NCBI GenBank assembly: GCA_019422065.1
Contig: JAHZEA010000002.1
Coordinates: forward strand, 119,850 to 183,849
Direction: 5' to 3'
Source of the DNA: Lachnospiraceae bacterium
GTDB lineage: Bacteria; Bacillota; Clostridia; Lachnospirales; Anaerotignaceae
DNA: 64,000 nucleotides
The stretch's first letter is position 1. Every line of letters starts with the position of its first letter. Below the pieces are notes generated by a model, which did not search any database, was not told the origin of the DNA, and saw nothing but the letters and a program-made list of their open reading frames with translations. This document shows positions 25,523 through 34,036 of the stretch, piece after piece. Position numbers and translations under genes: made by a program.

Positions 25523-26257
25523 TTAAGCCTCACCGTTTTCAACATCTGTTGCATGCATACCTTTAATGATGTAAGCAAGTGTCTTAAGGTCGCCGCACAT
25601 GATATCTTCTTTGCAGTATTTAAGCATTTCGCCGCTGTAACCATCGATAGGTCTAACAATACCCTGTCTGTTTACCCAGATTGTTCTGTATCCAAGTTCG
25701 TTGCCAGGAACTACGTCATATTTGAAACCGAAACCAGCATGCATCATTTCATCTACTGTAAGGCCAAGTTTCTTCTGTGAAAGAAGGAATCCGCCGTGAG
25801 CTGGTTTGTAGCACTGAGCATCCTCAGCTGTGATGATATCGTCAACTTCGATACCAGCGTTTGAAAGTGTAGCTCTGATGATGTCGTTATCTGTATTTGT
25901 AAGCATTACGCATTTTGTGTATTTTCTAAGCTCTTTGATAGCTTCAACTGTGTCAGGGAATGCTCTCCAGTGAGCCATTGTCTCTGAGAAGTCAATAGCA
26001 TCCTGCTCGTCAAAATCAAAACCAAAGTAATTGCATGTGATACCAAGAGTATCTTTTAATACCTGACGGTATGGTCTGTATGTCTTTATGTACTCGAACT
26101 GAAGTTCTTCCCATTTCTGCTGTACCTGATAAGGTGATACGTTTGTGATACCTTTTTTGTCAAGGAAGCCTCTGAAGAAATCCTGGATTTCGCCTTCCCA
26201 GTCGATAAGTGTTCCGTATACGTCGAATGTAATAGCCTTTGGTACTAATCTTGCCAT
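25523..26257 (-). CDS. HAD-superfamily, type II haloacid dehalogenase-like hydrolase
   Basis: The 244-residue protein shows HAD motif I ITFDVYGTLIDWE (nucleophile Asp9-10 region), a helical cap, motif II MLTNTDND, the lysine of motif III in CYKPAHGGF and motif IV around YDVVPGNELGYRTIWVNRQG. The arrangement and the WVNR strand match L-2-haloacid dehalogenases, which hydrolyse 2-haloacids, although gut members may be phosphatases for other substrates. Its codon use resembles highly expressed genes. ATG follows AAGGGG. It is divergent from a LysR gene with an intervening LysR-box-like site, so its expression is probably inducible. Confidence 0.82.
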   Translation of the reverse strand: MARLVPKAITFDVYGTLIDWEGEIQDFFRGFLDKKGITNVSPYQVQQKWEELQFEYIKTYRPYRQVLKDTLGITCNYFGFDFDEQDAIDFSETMAHWRAFPDTVEAIKELRKYTKCVMLTNTDNDIIRATLSNAGIEVDDIITAEDAQCYKPAHGGFLLSQKKLGLTVDEMMHAGFGFKYDVVPGNELGYRTIWVNRQGIVRPIDGYSGEMLKYCKEDIMCGDLKTLAYIIKGMHATDVENGEA

Positions 26258-26317
26258 TTTAAATGCACCCCTTAATTAAATAGTAGTTTATTAATATATT
26301 ATCTTCTCTTTGTGTTT

Positions 26318-26412
26318 AAGTTCTCTTGAACTTCTTTACAATAACCATTATAATTAAATTTATCCATAAGTAAAGCGCCATTTTTTAATGCTTATCATGT
26401 CATTTGAACATG
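26318..26412 (-). promoter_or_regulatory. HAD gene promoter with LysR-type operator
   Basis: The minus strand carries TTTACT (26374-26369), a 16-nt spacer and TATAAT (26352-26347). An inverted repeat CATGT-N7-ACATG (26396-26412), containing a T-N11-A box, is centred about 60 bp upstream of the start point, the usual recognition position for LysR activators. A second dyad, AAGTTC-N4-GAACTT (26318-26333), lies just downstream of the start point. Confidence 0.55.
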
Positions 26413-26467
26413 TATAAATATGGTTTCGGTTATTTAAAAAACACTATAAGCGGAAAGGAGTGCCTAA

Positions 26468-27346
26468 ATGGACTCTAACTTTTCAAGGATATTCATAGAA
26501 ATAGCCTCATGCAGCAACATAACCAAAGCTGCCGAAAACTTAGGCTATACCCAAAGCGGGTTAAGCCATACTCTTAACAGAGCCGAAGACGAGCTTGGAT
26601 TCAGGCTTTTTTACAGGGCTAAAAGCGGTGTTACTCTAACTCCGGAAGGCCGCATTCTTCTGCCGGCGGCTAAAGAACTAGAGCGCAGCATGGAAAAGCT
26701 TTACGAAACTATTTCATCTATTCAGGGAATTACAAAAGGTCTTGTCACAATAGGCACTTTTCAGAGTATTTCTATTAATATGCTCTCCCCTGTGTTAAAG
26801 GCATTTCAGCAGGACTATCCTCAAATTAAAATAGACCTTAAAGAAGGCAGTATTGAGGAGATACATGATTGGATATTAGACCACACTGTAGACTTAGGGC
26901 TCACAAGCCTTCAGGAAAATGACGAGTTTGACTACATACCTCTGCACAAAGACCCTATGGTTGCCGTTGTTCCGCAGTGGTATGATTTGAAAAATAAAAA
27001 CTATATTGATATAGCCGAGTTTGAAAATCAGCCGTTTATTATGGCTTCAATGGATAAACAGAACGACAGTGACGTTGATAAAGTACTAAAGAAAGCCGGT
27101 ATAGAAGTTAATGTTACATTTTCATCAAAAGACGACATAGCTATTATGAGTATGGTAGAAAACGGTTTAGGCGTTAGCATACTTCCTGAGCTTATTACTT
27201 TAAGGCATTTTCAAAACGTGCATGTTTTGCCGCTGAACCCGCCTTTTTACCGCACCCTTGGCATAGGTCTTTTTTCATTGGAAAATGCCTCACCTGCAGC
27301 TGCTAAATTTATTGAATACGCAGTAAAAATGCTTACTAAAGAGTAA
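26468..27346 (+). CDS. LysR-family transcriptional regulator
   Basis: The 292-residue regulator has a winged helix (about 5-62; SNITKAAENLGYTQSGLSHT) and a periplasmic-binding-protein-like effector domain (about 88-290; GLVTIGTFQSISINMLSPVL, then VENGLGVSILPEL). The ATG follows GGAAAGGAG by 7 nt. It is divergent from the HAD hydrolase, whose promoter region holds a T-N11-A inverted repeat, so it is the probable regulator of that gene and of itself. The effector is not predictable. Confidence 0.92.
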   Translation: MDSNFSRIFIEIASCSNITKAAENLGYTQSGLSHTLNRAEDELGFRLFYRAKSGVTLTPEGRILLPAAKELERSMEKLYETISSIQGITKGLVTIGTFQSISINMLSPVLKAFQQDYPQIKIDLKEGSIEEIHDWILDHTVDLGLTSLQENDEFDYIPLHKDPMVAVVPQWYDLKNKNYIDIAEFENQPFIMASMDKQNDSDVDKVLKKAGIEVNVTFSSKDDIAIMSMVENGLGVSILPELITLRHFQNVHVLPLNPPFYRTLGIGLFSLENASPAAAKFIEYAVKMLTKE

Positions 27347-27368
27347 CAAACTATTTAACAATAACTAT

Positions 27369-27401
27369 AAAAGCCTCGGAAATTTATTCCGAGGCTTTTT
27401 A
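27369..27401. terminator. Bidirectional terminator (LysR / alanine racemase-like)
   Basis: The 12-bp stem AAAAGCCTCGGA/TCCGAGGCTTTT (27369-27380 with 27388-27399) with flanking A- and T-runs serves both convergent genes. Confidence 0.88.
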
Positions 27402-27405
27402 AATA

Positions 27406-28542
27406 TCAGCGGTTTATGTATATTCTTTTAACCCTGTCGTTTAAATATCCTGTAAGTGATGTAGGGCTGTGGTCAACAAACTTTGAAATATACTCTGTAG
27501 TAATATTGTTTCCAAGCCTATCTTTACCAAAAATCGTTACTTCGTCCCCTATTTGGCAGTCTATGCCTGTTATGTCAATAAACATCTGGTCCATACAAAC
27601 AGAAAGATATCTGGCATACTTTCCGTTTACAAGAAGCGGAGCTTTACTGCTGGCAAGAGGTTTAAAAAATCCGTCACATACTCCTACACTTACAGTTGCT
27701 GTTGTCATTTCTTTATCAGCCACACATGAATAGCCATAACCTGCTCTTTCACCCGGCTTTAAATGGCATATATTGGTTATAAAAGCCCTCCACGATGCCG
27801 CTGTTTCAACGCCAAAAGGATTTCTGCCGTCATCAAGGCCGGAAAAGCCGGTAAACATACAGCCAAGTCTTGCATGGGTAGATATGGTATCTTTTACCCA
27901 CATAGACCCGCCGCTGCAGCATATATGCACATATTTTGGGTCTATGCCTAAGCCGCGCACCTGCCACACAGCGTCTTCAAAAAGCTTATACTGATTAATT
28001 GTAAACTCATCATCAAACTCATAAGCATTGCCAAAATGAGAATACACACCTACAATTCTTAAATTTTTAAGGCTTCTTATATATGCTATAAGGCCGTTTA
28101 AGTCTTTCTGCGGATTTACGCCAAGCCTATGAAGCCCCGTTTCTATTTTTATTTGTATATCCTGATATTTTTTGCCCGAAAGTGAAACAGCGTCGCTTAA
28201 AAGCTTAGCTGTTTTTTTATCAAAAACAGGGGCAATTAAATTATATTCAACAACATAAGGCAACGCATGGTATGGTACAGCGCTTAAAAGCATAAGCTCT
28301 GTATCTTTATATCCGGCATCCCTTATTTTTTTGCTTTCTATAATCTGGGCATTGGCAATAAGATTTATGCCCAAATCCTCAATCAGCATAGAAGCAACTG
28401 GCACTGTGCCGTTTCCGTGGGAATTTCCTTTTACAACCGGTATAAATTTTCTTGGCTTAATGGCAGACATTATTTTTTCGGCATTAGAACGCAATATGCC
28501 TAAATCCACCTCTAAGTATGAGCTATAATACTCTAAATCCAT
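27406..28542 (-). CDS. alr: Alanine racemase-family PLP protein
   Basis: The 378-residue protein has the alanine-racemase fold: an N-terminal TIM barrel with the PLP lysine in PVVKGNSHGNG (Lys38), ETGLHRLG, the STHARLGCMFTGFSG segment, and a C-terminal beta-domain with AGYGYSC (catalytic Tyr) and CMDQMFIDITG. It would interconvert L- and D-alanine or another amino acid. The lysine motif departs from the usual VVKANAYGHG, so substrate specificity may differ, or it may be a second, catabolic racemase. The ATG at 28542 has AAGG at 7 nt; a GTG two codons upstream is less well placed. It is monocistronic. Confidence 0.85.
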   Translation of the reverse strand: MDLEYYSSYLEVDLGILRSNAEKIMSAIKPRKFIPVVKGNSHGNGTVPVASMLIEDLGINLIANAQIIESKKIRDAGYKDTELMLLSAVPYHALPYVVEYNLIAPVFDKKTAKLLSDAVSLSGKKYQDIQIKIETGLHRLGVNPQKDLNGLIAYIRSLKNLRIVGVYSHFGNAYEFDDEFTINQYKLFEDAVWQVRGLGIDPKYVHICCSGGSMWVKDTISTHARLGCMFTGFSGLDDGRNPFGVETAASWRAFITNICHLKPGERAGYGYSCVADKEMTTATVSVGVCDGFFKPLASSKAPLLVNGKYARYLSVCMDQMFIDITGIDCQIGDEVTIFGKDRLGNNITTEYISKFVDHSPTSLTGYLNDRVKRIYINR

Positions 28543-28548
28543 CGCCAC

Positions 28549-29080
28549 ACCTTCTTTCAGTTAAATATAAGCATTTGTTGGTATATTTTTATTAATTATT
28601 TTTATAAACTTTATTTACGCTTATAGTTTTTGAGGCTTATTTATAAAAATATATTAATGTACTGAAACATGCGTTTAAATTCAATAAATCTTGATTTATG
28701 TAAATAATTATAAAGTATGCAGTTGCTATACTGTCAATTTTTCGCATTTTATTTCTAACAACTATCACGTTACATTAATATAAAACCATTAATATTTATA
28801 AAATGCCACTATTATAGCCTTTAAATTAAGTATTTTTATACAAACGAAGCAAATTGCTTATTTTAATTTTTATATTAACAAATAGTAAAAACAAAATGTT
28901 TAGTTATGTAAATGTCACTATATATGTATTAGCCTAAATATTATTTGTATTTAATGATAAATTTTATCAATAACAAACACTATAATTATAAACACTGTTC
29001 TTGCAATATAGTTTTTTGAGTTTATGCGGTAATTTACAGCCGACTATAAATTGTATGGTACGTATTTTTATTGTATGCTT
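28549..29080. other. AT-rich intergenic region without recognisable gene
   Basis: Roughly 530 nt upstream of the racemase gene, strongly AT-rich. No open frame with a ribosome site, RNA structure or repeat was found. The upstream region of the racemase gene must lie at its left end, but no clear -35/-10 pair stands out. Confidence 0.5.
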
Positions 29081-29081
29081 T

Positions 29082-29124
29082 ACAAAAAAAGAAGTCTTTC
29101 TTTTTAAATGAAAGACTTCTTTTT
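29082..29124 (-). terminator. Terminator of the ABC/PfkB/ADP-ribosylglycohydrolase operon
   Basis: The perfect 15-bp stem AAAAAGAAGTCTTTC/GAAAGACTTCTTTTT (29086-29100 with 29110-29124) lies 16 nt after the glycohydrolase stop, with a T-run on the minus strand. Confidence 0.88.
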
Positions 29125-29139
29125 GGTAATGTTGAAATT

Positions 29140-30132
29140 TTAAATTTTCAAAAGCTTTTTAGCTGTATCTAAAAAGTCGATACTGCTTGTCTTTTGTACT
29201 CTTTCTTTCCAAGCGTCAGGCAGTACAGAAGCTCCGGAATAAGCGCCACAGATATTGCCGCATATAGAGCCGTTTGTATCGGCATCATCACCTGTATTAA
29301 CCGCGCCTAATATTCCGTCTTTTGCGTTGCCCTTTACTGCATAGAATATTGCAAGGGCAACAGGCACAGACTCATAAGCGAACATGCTGGCACCAAATAC
29401 ACCAGCTATCTCATCCAAAATATCATTAATATGGCATTCACCGCAGTTATCTACTATGCTTTCAATAAGCTTTATTCTTTTTGAAACATAAGGCGCCGTA
29501 ATATCAAAACCTTTGCTTTCGCCATATACAGCAGCATCGGCTGCTATTCTTAATACCTCACTTGGAGAGTATCCGCCTTTTACTCCTGCGGCTACAGCAG
29601 CAGCAACGGCACATGCGGCAGCTACAGCCGGCTTACTTCCGTGGCTTGGCAGCGATGACTGACATGCAGCCTCTATACATTTATCAATATCGTAATAATA
29701 CTTAACGCCTATAGGAGCTACACGCATAGCAGAACCGTTTGTATTTCCCATGCCGGAAGTTTCTTTTGGGTCGCGGTTTTCTATAAGAGCAGTTAAATAA
29801 CGCCTTGTAGAAGGCCCTATAACAGTGCTTTCGAGCATTTTCTGCTCAATAGCCCATTTTTTCATAGCTTCATTAAAAGCTGTTTCTGAAAAGCCGTCGT
29901 TTTCAATAAGCACATTGCTTATTATAATACTTTCCATTGTATCGTCAGTTATATCTCCGGCCTCAAGAGAGCCATGGTATTTTTGAACATTCTCGTCAGG
30001 CTTTAAAAAGTCCTCAATATACCCGTAAGTATTTTTAATCTGCTCCCTTGTTAAAAAAGATGCAGGCATACCCATGGCGTCACCTATGGCACCACCTACA
30101 AGACAGCCATAGCCTCTGTCTATAATATCCAT
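29140..30132 (-). CDS. ADP-ribosylglycohydrolase family protein
   Basis: The 330-residue protein belongs to the DraG/ARH family, binuclear-Mg enzymes that cleave the N- or O-glycosidic bond of ADP-ribosylated proteins or small ribosyl compounds. Visible landmarks are the N-terminal GAIGDAMGMP (about residues 15-24), the metal-site GDITDDT (about 59-65), and the C-terminal metal ligands in NTGDDADTNGSICGNICGAY (about 279-298). It ends a five-gene operon, 3 nt after a PfkB kinase gene, with GGAGG before its ATG. The sugar kinase and importer neighbours suggest catabolism of a small ribosylated compound rather than protein de-ADP-ribosylation. Confidence 0.9.
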   Translation of the reverse strand: MDIIDRGYGCLVGGAIGDAMGMPASFLTREQIKNTYGYIEDFLKPDENVQKYHGSLEAGDITDDTMESIIISNVLIENDGFSETAFNEAMKKWAIEQKMLESTVIGPSTRRYLTALIENRDPKETSGMGNTNGSAMRVAPIGVKYYYDIDKCIEAACQSSLPSHGSKPAVAAACAVAAAVAAGVKGGYSPSEVLRIAADAAVYGESKGFDITAPYVSKRIKLIESIVDNCGECHINDILDEIAGVFGASMFAYESVPVALAIFYAVKGNAKDGILGAVNTGDDADTNGSICGNICGAYSGASVLPDAWKERVQKTSSIDFLDTAKKLLKI

Positions 30133-30135
30133 TTT

Positions 30136-31020
30136 TTATACCTCCTTAATACTCCAAAAACCATGCGGAGCGTTTATCTGCACTGTTTTAGCGGCACAAA
30201 GCGATGCCAAATCAACAGCATTTTTAATATCCACACCAGAACCCAAAGCATAGCACAGCGCACCTGTAAAGCTGTCACCGGCACCTGTTGTATCAACGGC
30301 ATCAACTTTAACACTGTTATAGTCGAATATACCGTTTCTTGTATAACATCTTCCGCCTGAAGCGCCTTTTTTAAGCACTACAATACCTCTTGAGCGCACA
30401 TAGCTTTCTATAAAATTAGGCTGAACTTTTTCAAAAATTTCAATTTCGGTTTCGTTAGGGGTAACAACCGAAGAAGCCTTTATCATTCTTTTAAGTATGT
30501 CTTCTTTAATACTTCCGGCAAGAGGGCCCGGGTCGAATATAAATTTAGTGCCTGATACACGCATAACCTCTATACAGTCCATTATAATAGGTGCCGCCTC
30601 ATTAAGCAGGTAGTATCCTGTAACAGCCGCAATAGGCGATTTTATGCTGTCTATGTTCTCCAAAAGCTCAGGGTCAAATCGGCCTTCAACGCCCTTTTTT
30701 GTAAGGAATGTCCTTTCACCGTCAGGCTCTTTAAACACAAGGCAGTAACCGCTTATACCATCTGTCTGCTTAACAAATTCCTGAGAAAAACCGTTTGTCT
30801 TTAAGTATTTAAGTATCTGCTCGCCTGTTTTGTCATTGCCTATATAAGAAACAACATGGGCCCTGCCGCCTAAGTTATTAATTGTAGCCGCTATGTTTAT
30901 GGCACAGCCGCCCACATAGGCCGCCTCGCTTGTAATAAATCCGTCCTGTCCCCTGTCAGGATAGCCTTCTATATCGAAATACTTATCTACCACAAGTCCG
31001 CCAAAAATTATACAGTCCAT
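30136..31020 (-). CDS. PfkB-family carbohydrate/nucleoside kinase
   Basis: The 294-residue kinase has the N-terminal substrate motif YVGGCAINIAATINNLGG (about 36-53), an FDPGP segment, and the C-terminal anion hole/catalytic base motif DTTGAGDSFTGALCYAL (about 244-260, Asp250 region). Family members phosphorylate ribose, fructose, adenosine, pseudouridine and similar. The ATG directly follows the stop of the ABC ATPase gene (TAAATGG), so the two are co-translated. In context it may phosphorylate the ribosyl product released by the glycohydrolase encoded next. Confidence 0.9.
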   Translation of the reverse strand: MDCIIFGGLVVDKYFDIEGYPDRGQDGFITSEAAYVGGCAINIAATINNLGGRAHVVSYIGNDKTGEQILKYLKTNGFSQEFVKQTDGISGYCLVFKEPDGERTFLTKKGVEGRFDPELLENIDSIKSPIAAVTGYYLLNEAAPIIMDCIEVMRVSGTKFIFDPGPLAGSIKEDILKRMIKASSVVTPNETEIEIFEKVQPNFIESYVRSRGIVVLKKGASGGRCYTRNGIFDYNSVKVDAVDTTGAGDSFTGALCYALGSGVDIKNAVDLASLCAAKTVQINAPHGFWSIKEV

Positions 31021-32085
31021 TTAATTTACACCACCCATAATTTCAATACTTCCGGCGCTGTCCCAGTCAAGAGTGACATTTTGGCCTTTCTGCGGTCTTT
31101 GGCCGGAAACAGCATTCTGAACCTCACATATAATTTCTTTTCCGGAGCAAACAACTGTGCATGTTGAAATGTTTCCAGAATACGTTACATGCTCAATAGT
31201 ACCTTTAAGTCCGCCTTTGTCCTCCGGCACAAACTTAATTTTTTCCGGACGCACTACATAGAGCATGTTCTGCCCTACAACGGCATTTTGTGCCGGTATT
31301 GTAATATTTCCGTTTTCAGTTTCAAGCTGAACTTTATTGTTTTCAAATGATAAGGCTTTACCCTCAAAAAAGTTGGCCTTACCCAAAAATCCGGCTGTAA
31401 AACGAGTTGCCGGTTTTTCGTAAATCTCAAAAGGCGTTCCGGCTTGCTCTATTTTTCCGGCATTCATAACTACTATTTTATCTGAAAGAGTCATAGCCTC
31501 CTCTTGGTCGTGGGTTACAAAAAATGTTGTAACGCCTGTCTGCTCAAGTATACGCCTAAGCTCTACCTGCATTTCTACCCTAAGTTTTTTATCAAGGGCA
31601 CTTAAACACTCGTCCAAAAGCAAAACATCAGGCTTAATTACAAGAGCACGGGCAAGAGCCACCCTCTGCTGCTGTCCGCCGGAGAGCTGTTTTGGCTTTC
31701 TTTTGGCGTATTCGTCCATATGAACCATTTTAAGAGCTTCAGCAACTCTTTCTTTAATTTCAGCTGGCGGAGTTTTTCTCTGTTCCAAACCGTATGCCAC
31801 ATTCTGCTCAACTGTCATATGCGGAAAAAGTGCGTAGCTTTGGAAAACCATACCTATATTTCTTTTGTTAACCGGTATAGCGCCAACTTCTTTGTCATCA
31901 AAAAGTATCTCGCCGCCGTCCGGCTTTTCAAAACCGGCAATCATTCTAAGTGTAGTTGTTTTGCCGCAGCCGGAAGGCCCAAGTATTGATATAAGTTTTC
32001 CGTTTTCGGCTGTTAAATCTATACTGTTTACTACAGTATTGTTACCGTATTTTTTTGTAATCCCCTTTAAAACTACTTTACTCAT
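31021..32085 (-). CDS. Polyamine/spermidine-type ABC importer ATPase (PotA-like)
   Basis: The 354-residue ATPase shows Walker A GPSGCGKTTTLRMIAG (about residues 36-51), Q-loop VFQSYALFPHMTV, signature LSGGQQQRVALARAL, Walker B LLLDECLSALD, and a His switch FFVTHDQEEAM. The Walker B neighbour is CLS rather than the usual PLS. A TOBE-type C-terminal regulatory domain (about 280-350) is present, as in PotA/FbpC. It couples to the two permeases encoded upstream with 4-nt overlaps. The substrate is not fixed by the ATPase. Confidence 0.92.
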   Translation of the reverse strand: MSKVVLKGITKKYGNNTVVNSIDLTAENGKLISILGPSGCGKTTTLRMIAGFEKPDGGEILFDDKEVGAIPVNKRNIGMVFQSYALFPHMTVEQNVAYGLEQRKTPPAEIKERVAEALKMVHMDEYAKRKPKQLSGGQQQRVALARALVIKPDVLLLDECLSALDKKLRVEMQVELRRILEQTGVTTFFVTHDQEEAMTLSDKIVVMNAGKIEQAGTPFEIYEKPATRFTAGFLGKANFFEGKALSFENNKVQLETENGNITIPAQNAVVGQNMLYVVRPEKIKFVPEDKGGLKGTIEHVTYSGNISTCTVVCSGKEIICEVQNAVSGQRPQKGQNVTLDWDSAGSIEIMGGVN

Positions 32086-32882
32086 TTGTTTTCGCTCCTT
32101 CCAACCATTGTTTTAAGGCTTGAGCCCATTATTAAGCCTACCACAGCAAGGCATAAAAGCGACACGCCTATAATTACCGTAGAAACGGCGTTAATTTCCG
32201 GCGTAAAGCCAAACTTAATGGAGGACTGAATTTCTATAGGTAATGTTGATACTCCTGCCGGCATAAGGAAATAGCTTATAGCGAAGTTATCAAAGCTTAT
32301 CATAAATGACAAAAATCCGCCGGCTACCATTGCCGGAGCAATAGCCGGAAGGGTTATTCTTCTAAATGTTGTTAAAGAACTTGCGCCAAGGGATGCGCTC
32401 ATTTCTTCCAAAGCCCTATCCATTGACTGCACTCTTGCCTTTAAAACAAGCAGTGAATAAGGCAGGGAAATAACAACATGTCCGGCTGCCACAAAAAACA
32501 TTGATTTATCAAAATCAAAAAATCTGATTAAAAGCAAAAGTGAAAGACCCATTATAAGCCATGGAATACTCATAGGCATCATTGAAATGCTGTTAAAAAT
32601 ACTTTTTGTTCTGTTTGAAAGATACCTTTCACCCAGTATAAAAAGTGTGGCCAGTATAACACATATAATTCCTGTTACAAGAGCCAGAAGAACAGAGTTA
32701 AGTGCCGCTTTTTGTAAAACCGTATCCTCAATAAGTGCCTGATACCATTCCAGTGAAAATTCAAAAGGCATGGAATTATACCGGGATTTATTAAAACCCA
32801 TTATCATAAGCACTATTATAGGCACATAAAGGTAAAGCATAATTAAAAGCACGTATAATTTTGAAACAACACCTTTTTTCAT
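32082..32882 (-). CDS. ABC importer permease (PotC-like)
   Basis: The 266-residue inner-membrane protein has about six hydrophobic helices and the EAA-type cytoplasmic loop LEEMSASLGASSLTTFRRIT (about residues 150-169), which docks on the ATPase. The N-terminal KLYVLLIMLYLYVPIIVLMI helix and the FDNFAISYFLM helix pattern match PotC of the spermidine/putrescine/iron subclass. It overlaps PotB-like and PotA-like genes by 4 nt each. Confidence 0.92.
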   Translation of the reverse strand: MKKGVVSKLYVLLIMLYLYVPIIVLMIMGFNKSRYNSMPFEFSLEWYQALIEDTVLQKAALNSVLLALVTGIICVILATLFILGERYLSNRTKSIFNSISMMPMSIPWLIMGLSLLLLIRFFDFDKSMFFVAAGHVVISLPYSLLVLKARVQSMDRALEEMSASLGASSLTTFRRITLPAIAPAMVAGGFLSFMISFDNFAISYFLMPAGVSTLPIEIQSSIKFGFTPEINAVSTVIIGVSLLCLAVVGLIMGSSLKTMVGRSENK

Positions 32883-33706
32883 ATGTCATACCTCTTTCCC
32901 CATTTTCCTATAGCCGCCATGCTTATAAGCACCATAGCAAGAAGTATAAATGCTATAGCAGCGCCAAAGTTCCAGCCGTAAATCTCAAAGAACTGGTCTT
33001 CAATAACTGTACCTATAACCGTTCCGTTTACACCGCCCAGTATTCGCGGTTCAACAAATGTTCCAAGGCAAGGCACAAAAACAATCATTATTCCCGATAC
33101 AACGCCGGGCATTGACATAGGGAATATAACCTTACGAAATGTTGTAAATGCAGAAGCACCCAAAGACGAGCTTGCTTCTAATATGGAATTATCCATTCTT
33201 TCAAGAGCCATATAAATGGTAATTACCATATACGGAAAAAACGCGTGAACAAGGCCAATTATAACAGCAGTTTTTGTATACATAATACCCAAAGCGCCGT
33301 CAACAAGGCCTATTGAATTAAGCAGGCTTTCCAAAAGACCCCCGTCCTGCAAAAATATAAGCCAGCTGTATACACGCACCAGCTGATTTGTGAAAAACGG
33401 TATTATAATAAGCACCATTACTATGTTTTTAAGGCCTTTAAGCTTTTTAGCCATTATGTAAGCCAAAGGATAAGAAATTATAAGGCTTATTATAGTTACC
33501 ATTACACTATTGAAAATAGTGCGCCCCGTAAGTTTAAGGTATGTGCTTTTAGAAAAGAATCTAACATAGTTTGATATAACAAAGCCGCCTGTGCCGTCAT
33601 CACTTTGAAAGCTGTTAAAAAGCATAATCAAAAGAGGAAAAACAGCAAATATAAAAAGCGCTGCCATAGCCGGCCAAGTCATAACCTGTCTTTTATCGCC
33701 CTTCAA
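32879..33706 (-). CDS. ABC importer permease (PotB-like)
   Basis: The 275-residue permease has about six transmembrane helices and the EAA loop ILEASSSLGASAFTTFRKVI. It pairs with the PotC-like protein. The start is a TTG at 33706, chosen because GGAGG precedes it by 8 nt; the longer in-frame reading would translate the ribosome site itself. No gene for a periplasmic-type binding protein (PotD) is present beside it on either side, so the receptor is encoded elsewhere or replaced. A 42-codon small gene precedes it on the same strand. Confidence 0.9.
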   Translation of the reverse strand: MKGDKRQVMTWPAMAALFIFAVFPLLIMLFNSFQSDDGTGGFVISNYVRFFSKSTYLKLTGRTIFNSVMVTIISLIISYPLAYIMAKKLKGLKNIVMVLIIIPFFTNQLVRVYSWLIFLQDGGLLESLLNSIGLVDGALGIMYTKTAVIIGLVHAFFPYMVITIYMALERMDNSILEASSSLGASAFTTFRKVIFPMSMPGVVSGIMIVFVPCLGTFVEPRILGGVNGTVIGTVIEDQFFEIYGWNFGAAIAFILLAMVLISMAAIGKWGKRYDI

Positions 33707-33779
33707 TACCAATCCCTCCAAACATGAAAATTTTAGTATATAAAACATTTTACAACATTTTTATACTAATAACCACATA

Positions 33780-33811
33780 AAATAAAACTACGCTAAAATT
33801 AATTTCAGCGT
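33780..33811 (-). terminator. Terminator of the 42-codon small gene
   Basis: ACGCTGAAATT and AATTTTAGCGT (33811-33790) form an 11-bp hairpin with one G-T pair, directly after the stop codon, followed by a T-rich stretch. It separates the small gene from the PotB-like gene. Confidence 0.6.
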
Positions 33812-33940
33812 TTATTTATTACTGTTTTTATTTTCAGGTTTGTCATTTTTTAATGTATATTTAAAGCGTCTTATTATTTCAATTAAATTTTCTTTTCGCA
33901 TATTTTCGCTGCTGCTTTTAAACGTTCTTTTAATCTCCAC
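33812..33940 (-). CDS. Small basic protein, 42 residues, unknown
   Basis: A GTG start at 33940 follows GGAGAG by about 6 nt and opens a 42-residue frame beginning MEIKRTFKSSSENMRKEN and ending NKNSNK, followed at once by a hairpin terminator. The product is charged, likely alpha-helical (about residues 12-32) and has no membrane segment. It lies between the divergent M20 peptidase gene and the ABC operon. I do not recognise it; the good ribosome site plus terminator are the case for a real gene. Confidence 0.5.
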   Translation of the reverse strand: MEIKRTFKSSSENMRKENLIEIIRRFKYTLKNDKPENKNSNK

Positions 33941-33979
33941 TATTTTCTCTCCTTTATTTATAACCTTTATTTATAACGG

Positions 33980-34009
33980 TTTACAACATTTAAAAATTTA
34001 TCGTATAAT
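33980..34009 (+). promoter_or_regulatory. Promoter of the M20 peptidase gene
   Basis: TTTACA (33980-33985), an 18-nt spacer and TATAAT (34004-34009) lie about 28 nt before the ATG. Confidence 0.65.
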
Positions 34010-34036
34010 TAGGTTTATGAAAAGGAGAATTTTTGT

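Noticed and set aside
25367..25780. Plus-strand frame of 137 codons over the ACT/HAD gap
   Set aside because: Overlaps the HAD gene antisense and crosses the 25418-25446 hairpin; no ribosome site or motif.
28549..29080. Possible tRNA or small RNA in the AT-rich gap
   Set aside because: No cloverleaf, conserved GTTCRANNC-like arm or promoter/terminator pair was found.
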